This document shows, one piece after another, positions 61,801-64,000 of a stretch of 64,000 bases of DNA; positions within the stretch are counted from its first letter, which is position 1; every line of letters begins with the position of its first letter. This DNA is from Ligula intestinalis. Lineage: Eukaryota; Platyhelminthes; Cestoda; Diphyllobothriidea; Diphyllobothriidae. The notes beneath the pieces are model-generated. The model ran no database searches. It was not told the DNA's origin and saw nothing but the letters and a program-made list of their open reading frames with translations. A program made the translations under genes and the position numbers. Location of the stretch: NCBI GenBank assembly GCA_036362985.1, contig JAYGXS010000004.1, positions 5,439,440-5,503,439 on the forward strand, read 5' to 3'.

Positions 61801-64000
61801 TTTATTACTGCTACTGAAGTAATTTACGTAGCCAGTTTAAACACTTAATTATGGCTCTGCCGAAGCAGAGCGTCGACCAGTTTTCTGTTGTATCCCCTTA
61901 GCTGTCGCGTCTCATCTTCTATTCTGCTAGGTTGTTGGCTGCGCCAAGCACCTCGCTCACCTCCCTGGTTTGTGACGGCAACTCAGCGTTACGCTCTGTC
62001 TCTGCGCTAGAGGGTTCCACCTGGTCACGCATCCTGGCCACCAGCGCTCAGGCTTCTTCCGCACTCGTCAACCTCTGCATCGACTTTCCACTCCGTACGT
62101 TTATTCCTTAAAATAGGTTCCCAAGTCTGTCCGTTGGACTGCCTTGATAAGTATCTGTTATTTGGAGCCTGGTTTGAGTGTGGGTGAAAGACTATGCATA
62201 CACAGGCCTGTTCAGCCATTGCGCCTAATCCTCTCCATAGTCGTCTGAAACAAATCGCATTACCGACAGTTCGATCGTCGATTTCGACAGTCTACCGAGT
62301 GTTCTACAACGGGCTGGTGTGGGGACGGTGGCTTGCGATGGGTTATTGTGAAAGTAGACTTTCGAAGCATCTACCTCACTCTCTCTTCCCTCACCCTCCT
62401 GGGCCTGGTGTCAAGACAAAGACAGGAAACGGGATTGGATGCGAGGCCGTCCCTCAATTGTGTACCACTACACCACTACATCCTACTACCAAAAGCTCTG
62501 GTGGACCTGTTCACAACCTGGCAATCCGAACCACCATCGTTGCAACGCTCCTGTGCCTAGCCGTAACGTTCGGTGGTCTATCCGAGCTCTCCACAAGGCA
62601 GCTGTTGCCTCGTCTCCCGGATCTACCCGCTAATGGCTCTGCCATCAAGACAGGCTACCAGCGCTTTCACCAGGGAGCCGTTGTGGACGCAAAATCCATT
62701 TACCACCCCCCGGTTCTTCTGGGTAGCTATCCACCTCCGATTGGGGCCTCGGAACGACATCTCCCGAGGGTCACTCACTATACCCTGGCGCAGCAACGCA
62801 GTGACTACTGCATGCCCCTTCGTCGGTATCAACACCGAATCGACCCGTCCATACCCGACTGCGCTCCCGCTTTTGGCGTCTCGTCGCATGACTGCTGTCA
62901 TCTCTTCGCCTGCATTTCCCGGCCAGGCACCCAACTCACCCCCGTGGACCTTTGGCTCAAGCCGGCTGAGGTCGCTGCTTATATCCGTCTCCCTACTGCA
63001 GCCAGTTTGGACTCCGGTGGAGACCCCTGATCCAAAAAGGGCTACCAACCAACTACCAAAAGCTGGACGTCCGAGCGAGCTGGATCCGCCAAAAGCCTCC
63101 TTCCTTCTTATTCAGCTGGCGCACGGGTGTCCCTTGTCCTAGGCAATTGTAGGCATCGTCAGTTGTCGGTCAGATTTCCAAAGTACAGATGCGCGGCTGT
63201 GATTTGCGAACTATCGGGTGACTTTTCCCCGATTTTAAATCAGTTCCCACGACGCCTCGAGGTGAATTTTTTCACTGTGGTATGTCTAAATTACCAACAA
63301 AAATATGAGCAGCTTAGCCAATAAAGTGCATTCTAGTTCCTGGCGTAAGTTGTCAGCCAGGTGCTCCTCCGCTGACCTATCTCATGTTTTTTTCATGCAA
63401 ATGAAAGGTGTGTCGCAGTTAGAATAGTTATGCACTACGAGCGTTTACCTGGTAAAACGTGTCCTCACTGGTCTAAGTAGTGGGTGTAATCGCCTTCAGT
63501 ACTATCTTCGGGCCAAAACCTCAAGTTGTAGGTAAAAAGCTGAAGGTATCTGTGGGGAGATTTTATTGTATACAGAACTCTCAGGTGCCGCCTCAGACGG
63601 CAATTGCCACTGGCGAGGCCAGGGCTAGTGTTAACAGCGTCCAGTTATGTCTAAGATTGGTAGTAGGAGTGCTGAGCTAGTTTAACTGTTGTATTCTAGG
63701 TTTCGTTTGGTCTTTCTACCTTGCTGTTCTATCTTTATTAGTGAAAACTGAGGAGGATCTCGCGGAGGCTGTTCACGCCGTTTCGCTCAAGCTCTCTGCC
63801 TCCTCATCTCCCACGCCTCTGCAGGAGTTCTGCTTGAAAGCCAGCCCTCCGGAGGTATTTACTGGTCGCAGCGGCAAAACAGCCATTGTGGCCTGCCTCG
63901 CCGCGTCTACCTACTCCTCCTCTAGTCAGTTCCCAGCCCTTGCGGGTCCTACGCTCACCGCCAGGTTTCTGCGTTCTGTTGCGCAGGCATTCGGCAAGCG
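36595..64000 (+). CDS. TONSL: Tonsoku-like protein (TONSL), 23 exons visible, both ends missing
   Basis: TONSL is a nuclear scaffold that, with MMS22L, reads newly deposited histone H4 and supports RAD51 loading at broken or stalled replication forks. Predicted exons total about 1,595 codons. Domains in order: TPRs (exons 1-6), acidic stretch with VIDILSSDS (exon 7), ankyrin repeats (exons 8-10), Ser/Arg/acidic linker (exons 11-14), ubiquitin-like domain (exons 15-16), leucine-rich repeats (exons 17-23). Human TONSL (1,378 residues) has the same order. Splice sites are GT-AG and codon phase is continuous at all junctions except exon 2 to 3. Introns range from 33 bp to about 3.8 kb. A short N-terminal exon is presumably upstream (exon 1 needs one preceding base in frame), and the LRR end lies beyond the window. 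No internal stop or frameshift was found. Confidence 0.93.
37426..37657 (+). CDS. TONSL: TONSL exon 2: TPR
   Basis: Acceptor TTTGCAG ends at 37425, and phase joins exon 1 to give a Gly codon. Contains QVLRSLGQTESSRERFEQCI and YIDNAITLC. Donor GTAGGA at 37658 is the strongest, but it leaves two bases, which does not fit the preferred reading of exon 3. The middle part (near 37560-37600) matches TPRs poorly and could hide a small intron. Confidence 0.75.
37737..37786 (+). CDS. TONSL: TONSL exon 3: short TPR exon, frame ambiguous
   Basis: In the reading MKMLRQNLEELLGQ it joins exon 4 (LYLAVGDCKRSAKIYKRL) across a 35-bp intron and gives a good TPR helix pair. In the alternative reading it matches the phase of exon 2 but needs a 27-bp intron and looks less like a TPR. 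Boundaries should be checked with RNA data. Confidence 0.6.
37822..37927 (+). CDS. TONSL: TONSL exon 4: TPR
   Basis: Encodes LYLAVGDCKRSAKIYKRL, a typical TPR helix B/A junction. The donor is AAAG|GTCGGT at 37928. A stronger-looking donor at 37911 would break the frame with exon 5. Confidence 0.78.
37961..38115 (+). CDS. TONSL: TONSL exon 5: TPR
   Basis: It follows a 33-bp intron (37928-37960, acceptor CTTCACAG). Encodes DLLQVSRLYESLGDIYSSLE and GPALRHYQQM. It ends in phase 0 at ATG|GTTAGC, a weak donor, and exon 6 resumes in phase 0 with VNWANASFESQRK. Confidence 0.82.
38116..39091 (+). other. TONSL: TONSL intron 5, no recognised element
   Basis: 976 bp. Open frames run through part of it, but none resembles TONSL or a mobile-element protein. 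Confidence 0.5.
39092..39499 (+). CDS. TONSL: TONSL exon 6: last TPRs
   Basis: 136 codons in phase 0 on both sides. Contains LSETVKHVDAALVSAAEASR, YFMCAEFYRREIDWIL, ELWQSWLSLGRALL and EEALCAALAAAKC, alpha-helical repeats matching the last TPR block. A low-complexity Ser/Pro insert separates the last helices. Donor GTAAGT. Confidence 0.88.
39580..39835 (+). CDS. TONSL: TONSL exon 7: acidic linker with SIM-like motif
   Basis: Starts after CCGTTTCAG and encodes RECLEELIEYHKSCGN, then a Gln/Ser stretch, an EEGEENDENEGRE-type acidic run, and VIDILSSDS at 39808-39834. Human TONSL has an acidic stretch at the same place, before the ankyrin repeats. V-I-D-I followed by SSDS has the form of a SUMO-interacting motif. 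Confidence 0.86.
39836..41690 (+). other. TONSL: TONSL intron 7, first part
   Basis: Contains the polypurine tract and otherwise nothing recognised. A long open frame antisense to the tract (40537-41043) is a by-product of the triplet-like repeat. Confidence 0.5.
40721..40844 (+). repeat. Polypurine (GGA/GAA)n tract
   Basis: About 120 bases of almost pure purine, GGAGGA grading into GAAGAA. This type of sequence can form triplex DNA. Confidence 0.9.
41691..42499. mobile_element. Non-autonomous DNA element with about 150-bp terminal inverted repeats
   Basis: Left terminus TTATGACCC at 41691 and right terminus GGGTCATAA ending at 42499. The arms 41691-41850 and about 42340-42499 are inverted copies sharing ACCTGGTACTGCTAATTA and TTTACTGAGACAA blocks. 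There is no transposase frame inside. No clear target-site duplication. It lies in TONSL intron 7. Confidence 0.8.
42677..42768 (+). CDS. TONSL: TONSL exon 8: start of ankyrin region
   Basis: Completes Asp with the last base of exon 7 and encodes IEKLIDLSG, then SPGNRRRGKALCLK. The basic GRRRGK-type segment just before the first ankyrin repeat is also present in human TONSL. The following intron is 41 bp. Confidence 0.88.
42810..42893 (+). CDS. TONSL: TONSL exon 9: ankyrin repeat
   Basis: Exactly 28 codons in phase 0: TNLKGETPLHVATINGNLEH and VVKLVEVL. The G-x-TPLH-x-A signature identifies an ankyrin repeat. Confidence 0.93.
42894..45128 (+). other. TONSL: TONSL intron 9
   Basis: 2,235 bp. 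Holds the truncated fold-back element at 43270-43860. The remainder (43870-45128) shows only short frames and C-rich stretches near 44690. Confidence 0.6.
43270..43860. mobile_element. Fold-back element, copy 3 (left-truncated), with RT-derived right border
   Basis: Contains the shared loop (ACACAGTGCGCAGTTTGTAA near 43400) and a right arm to about 43668. The adjacent 43675-43850 is homologous to reverse-transcriptase sequence at 28970-29145, sharing AAGAAGCTCGTTAAAA, GTACGATCGTC-type and AATTCCGGGTGACGTTT-type blocks. The left arm is mostly missing. Confidence 0.72.
45129..45352 (+). CDS. TONSL: TONSL exon 10: ankyrin repeats (histone H4 reader)
   Basis: Encodes NVRDGAGWLPIHEAAFHDRT, DIANYLLDRGALIND and PIFEALHNGSLRTAILLVNR, GANLWH: two ankyrin repeats. 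Donor GTAGGT at 45353 leaves GT, which with G of exon 11 makes Val. In human TONSL this domain binds the H4 tail unmethylated at Lys20. The Trp and Glu of the pocket are kept here, but other positions differ. Confidence 0.93.
45353..46178 (+). other. TONSL: TONSL intron 10, nothing recognised
   Basis: 826 bp without recognisable repeats or frames. Confidence 0.5.
46179..46309 (+). CDS. TONSL: TONSL exon 11: post-ankyrin helix
   Basis: Encodes NKADETLSDLINNWKPKKRG and ALMMNLLDAIKQKLG. It corresponds to the capping helices after the ankyrin repeats, where human TONSL has a Leu/Trp-containing helix. Donor GTACGT. Confidence 0.88.
46310..46809 (+). other. TONSL: TONSL intron 11, nothing recognised
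   Basis: 500 bp. An open frame at 46609-47172 overlaps exon 12 in the wrong frame and is a shadow. Confidence 0.5.
46810..47164 (+). CDS. TONSL: TONSL exon 12: Ser/Arg and acidic linker
   Basis: Acceptor TTTTTGCAG. Low-complexity Ser-rich product with RRSFISSESSDEDDEEEG, then RRGNRKKKKARERPS, then VQDYQIAMQVIGSSAAR. Human TONSL has a similar SSSSEGED cluster and a YQAAIRGVGS-like segment, which supports the assignment despite low complexity. Donor GTAAGT. Confidence 0.88.
47165..48390 (+). other. TONSL: TONSL intron 12 with Penelope relic
   Basis: 1,226 bp. Includes the minus-strand PLE-like 3' motif at 47955-48032. The rest is unassigned. Confidence 0.5.
47955..48032 (-). mobile_element. 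Penelope-like element 3' relic
   Basis: The minus strand reads GATGACAAAGTGCAGG, then CCCGAAACGTCGGACC, then TCTAATAAACC. This PLE-type end motif has GAAA preceded by a short stem. No coding sequence remains. Confidence 0.5.
48391..48575 (+). CDS. TONSL: TONSL exon 13: basic/acidic linker
   Basis: The first base completes Arg with exon 12. Encodes FPSEKVDKKQRRKRP, then ADDDDSWLEDDMGTRR and GQSRRSKLPRD. A D/E-W-L-E-D core followed by basic residues is also found in this region of human TONSL. The KKQRRKRP cluster could be a nuclear localisation signal. Confidence 0.87.
48576..49045 (+). other. TONSL: TONSL intron 13 with LINE 3' end
   Basis: 470 bp. Contains the minus-strand LINE terminus at 48655-48735. 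The remainder is AT-rich. Confidence 0.55.
48655..48735 (-). mobile_element. CR1-like LINE 3' terminus
   Basis: The minus strand reads AATAGGGAGCTTAAATGCGG, then TTTAATAAAACTGAACTGAA, the family end layout. Confidence 0.6.
49046..49279 (+). CDS. TONSL: TONSL exon 14: disordered linker
   Basis: Phase joins exon 13 to make Gly. Encodes VGASQRPPRETISSLSHRQE, CLEPDVLFDPRELL and a Pro/Thr-rich tail. This is the variable region before the ubiquitin-like domain. Donor GTAAGT at 49280. Confidence 0.85.
49671..49737 (+). CDS. TONSL: TONSL exon 15: first strand of ubiquitin-like domain
   Basis: Acceptor TTGGCAG. Encodes AKWCTIKVTFPDISLLLPVD, corresponding to the IRVRVQVQD-like strand that opens the UBL of human TONSL. 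Donor GTGAGT. Confidence 0.88.
49738..50609 (+). other. TONSL: TONSL intron 15, nothing recognised
   Basis: 872 bp, AT-rich, no identified repeat. Confidence 0.5.
50610..50932 (+). CDS. TONSL: TONSL exon 16: ubiquitin-like domain
   Basis: Encodes SRTVAWVAEEALRRRSLLLN, then ARLRTCDGALLLPSDLLFSV and TTELLAEVLEP. Matches the human SVAWLAEQAAQRY and LTLRKEGALLAPQDL positions of the UBL. A Thr/Ala-rich loop is longer than in human. Donor GTGCGT at 50933. Confidence 0.9.
50933..53690 (+). other. TONSL: TONSL intron 16, unassigned part
   Basis: About 2.75 kb upstream of the Penelope-like element, AT-rich, with only short frames and no recognised repeat. The intron as a whole is about 3.8 kb, the longest in the visible gene. 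Confidence 0.45.
53695..54590 (-). mobile_element. Penelope-like retroelement, C-terminal part with GIY-YIG endonuclease
   Basis: The minus strand from 54590 encodes YTNFHSFVPIQQKRNLLRCL, then LTKIQDLLRENGYPDKFIQN, and after one frameshift near 54330 KSLFFKVPFQGDAASELL. The endonuclease domain follows: SFTCSCGACYIGRTSRRLSK and RIREHLPAW, then SILAHMVDSGHHVDP. The CYIGRTSR element is the GIY-YIG core and the Cys-x-Cys before it is typical of Penelope-like elements. The reverse-transcriptase core is missing, so the copy is 5'-truncated. It sits antisense in TONSL intron 16. Confidence 0.9.
54746..54961 (+). CDS. TONSL: TONSL exon 17: entry into leucine-rich repeats
   Basis: The first two bases complete Ala. 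Encodes FRPKVRKALKEALATGTLNL, SRFALGAQNLASALATYARI and HPLVELLLD. Matches the region of human TONSL that leads from the UBL into the first LRR. Donor GTATGC. Confidence 0.9.
55580..55640 (-). repeat. tRNA-like fragment
   Basis: The minus strand reads GGCGTGGATTCGAATCCCGC, a T-arm/B-box-like palindromic segment. There is no full cloverleaf. Confidence 0.35.
55985..56450 (+). mobile_element. RTE-like retrotransposon relic, strongly decayed
   Basis: The start encodes EHERTLEAFEHHCLKTI, matching EDEQRLEVFDHRCLRTI in the RTE copy at 16.4 kb. The end (about 56290-56410) aligns with the 16810-16900 part of that copy: AGAAGAGAAGATGAGCCGAG against GGAGAAGAGACTGGGTTGAG. Multiple frameshifts. Confidence 0.6.
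57066..57249 (+). CDS. TONSL: TONSL exon 18: LRR
   Basis: Two bases complete Gly with exon 17. Encodes FATVFRDLVCRSLGLRTLSL and AENFITADSLLSLLS, a standard L-x-x-L-x-L-x-x-N LRR core. Donor GTAATC at 57250. Confidence 0.88.
57250..58439 (+). other. TONSL: TONSL intron 18, unassigned part
   Basis: About 1.2 kb with no recognised frames. AT-rich near 58230-58420. Confidence 0.45.
58440..58855 (+). mobile_element. CR1-like LINE 3' UTR fragment
   Basis: Shares GCGACAGTTTTTCTCC, AAGGAGTTTTTACTGTCTGC and AGGGAGTTCAAAGGTATTTA with the copies at 7.1 kb and 36.2 kb. It ends in AATAAAACTGAACTGAAAAC. Confidence 0.75.
58856..59391 (+). other. TONSL: TONSL intron 18, last part
   Basis: Contains a GT then GA dinucleotide run near 59212-59240. 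Antisense frames here have no recognised domain. Confidence 0.45.
59392..59684 (+). CDS. TONSL: TONSL exon 19: LRR with Ser/Pro insert
   Basis: The acceptor AG at 59390-59391 gives the phase required by exon 18 (TC|T). Encodes GQLTRLNLSYNPLLLAAH, a Pro/Ser-rich insert with a run of Ser, then LCPNLSFLGLAGCSLTPDLF. Two LRR cores flank the insert. Donor GTGGCA at 59685. Confidence 0.87.
59685..60804 (+). other. TONSL: TONSL intron 19
   Basis: 1,120 bp containing a near full family B repeat (60003-60395). The remainder is unassigned. Confidence 0.55.
60003..60395 (+). repeat. Interspersed repeat family B, near full copy
   Basis: Starts GGTTTATTGTGTACAGAACT, passes CACTGGCGAAGCCAGGGCT, TTGCAATTGCCC and GTGGCACTTAGGCAGGCGTG, and ends near GCTGAGGTCAAATG. 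Matches 11985-12375 in reverse. Confidence 0.75.
60805..61034 (+). CDS. TONSL: TONSL exon 20: LRR, 3' boundary uncertain
   Basis: Acceptor CTCACAG at 60798-60804, with phase matching exon 19 (G|TG). Encodes STFSHLVELDLSWNPLAAEF and FAGLRCLRLRGCLQ, two LRR cores. The in-phase donor chosen (AAC|GTTGCT) is weak. The frame stays open to about 61235, so the true end may differ. Confidence 0.75.
61035..61667 (+). other. TONSL: TONSL intron 20, nothing recognised
   Basis: About 630 bp; the exact start depends on the exon 20 donor. Confidence 0.45.
61668..61741 (+). CDS. TONSL: TONSL exon 21: LRR
   Basis: Acceptor CTTTTAG. Encodes NFHIQTLDVGHCNLTPGCLL SLQ (an LRR core, L-x-V-x-x-C-x-L). Donor GTGAGT, leaving CG to form Arg with exon 22. 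Confidence 0.85.
61931..62094 (+). CDS. TONSL: TONSL exon 22: LRR region
   Basis: Acceptor GCTAG. Encodes APSTSLTSLVCDGNSALRSV and ASSALVNLCIDFPL. Two Leu-rich strands with variable spacing. Donor GTACGT at 62095. Confidence 0.83.
62194..63030 (+). CDS. Intronic 278-codon ORF, unknown, low support
   Basis: Open from an ATG to a stop within TONSL intron 22, GC-richer than its surroundings. The product is rich in Pro, Leu, Arg and Ser, with a hydrophobic stretch near residue 115 (IVATLLCLAVTFGGL). Overlapping frames on both strands are also open, which suggests compositional openness. No family recognised; it may be a fragment of an unknown repeat. Confidence 0.12.
   Translation: MHTQACSAIAPNPLHSRLKQIALPTVRSSISTVYRVFYNGLVWGRWLAMGYCESRLSKHLPHSLFPHPPGPGVKTKTGNGIGCEAVPQLCTTTPLHPTTKSSGGPVHNLAIRTTIVATLLCLAVTFGGLSELSTRQLLPRLPDLPANGSAIKTGYQRFHQGAVVDAKSIYHPPVLLGSYPPPIGASERHLPRVTHYTLAQQRSDYCMPLRRYQHRIDPSIPDCAPAFGVSSHDCCHLFACISRPGTQLTPVDLWLKPAEVAAYIRLPTAASLDSGGDP
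63480..63690 (+). repeat. Interspersed repeat family B, partial copy
   Basis: Contains TTTTATTGTATACAGAACTC and CACTGGCGAGGCCAGGGCTA in the family order. It lies about 50 bp upstream of the last visible TONSL exon. Confidence 0.65.
63742..64000 (+). CDS. TONSL: TONSL exon 23 (continues beyond the window): C-terminal LRR region
   Basis: Acceptor TTTATTAG. TG completes Leu with exon 22. Encodes KTEEDLAEAVHAVSLKLSAS, LQEFCLKASPPEVFTG and ARFLRSVAQAFGK up to the window edge without a stop. This fits the final LRRs, and the gene's end lies downstream. Confidence 0.85.

Larger units (their letters stand above)
62095..63741 (+). other. TONSL: TONSL intron 22
   Basis: 1,647 bp. Contains a 278-codon open frame of unknown origin and a partial family B repeat. 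Confidence 0.55.

Noticed and set aside
62623..63048. 141-codon minus-strand frame in TONSL intron 22
   Set aside because: Antisense to another unexplained open frame; no recognisable family and likely compositional.

Overview
This window is eukaryotic nuclear DNA, one contig with a 462-base N gap. It most likely comes from a flatworm with a repeat-rich genome, and a cestode is my best guess (inference). Two protein-coding genes are split by GT-AG introns, several only 33-41 bp long, beside introns of up to about 3.8 kb. The mixture of CR1-like, RTE-like and Penelope-like retroelements also fits flatworms. No operons, CRISPR arrays or bacterial features are present.

Region 1 (1-2.75 kb): the last three exons of a proteasome alpha-3 subunit gene (PSMA3), plus strand, with stop codon and AATAAA signal. 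Region 2 (2.75-36.5 kb): about 34 kb of intergenic DNA made largely of decayed mobile elements. In order these are a Penelope 3' relic, an inverted pair of tRNA-like SINE-type repeats, two abutting LINE 3' fragments in opposite orientation, several copies of short interspersed families, a 5-kb nested fold-back structure with a 5'-truncated RTE element inside it, a Helitron fragment, an ORF1-like reading frame followed by an AP-endonuclease remnant, a second fold-back element, and three further LINE reverse-transcriptase remnants. The best preserved of these runs into the gap at 33.98 kb.

Region 3 (36.6-64 kb): a plus-strand gene for Tonsoku-like protein (TONSL), of which I place 23 exons (about 1,595 codons). 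Both ends are missing: a short N-terminal exon lies upstream and is not recognised, and the C-terminus runs off the window. Domain order is TPR, acidic stretch, ankyrin, Ser/Arg/acidic linkers, ubiquitin-like, leucine-rich repeats, as in animal TONSL. Codon phase is continuous at every junction except the one between exons 2 and 3. Its long introns carry a Penelope-like element, an 810-bp element with about 150-bp terminal inverted repeats, part of a fold-back element, RTE and LINE remnants and a polypurine tract.

Functionally, PSMA3 is a structural subunit of the 20S proteasome. TONSL, with MMS22L, recognises newly deposited histone H4 and promotes RAD51 loading at damaged replication forks. 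Nothing suggests that the two are co-regulated. The most unusual content is the fold-back family bordered by reverse-transcriptase-derived sequence, found at three places, and the nested palindromic structure at 13.2-18.1 kb.
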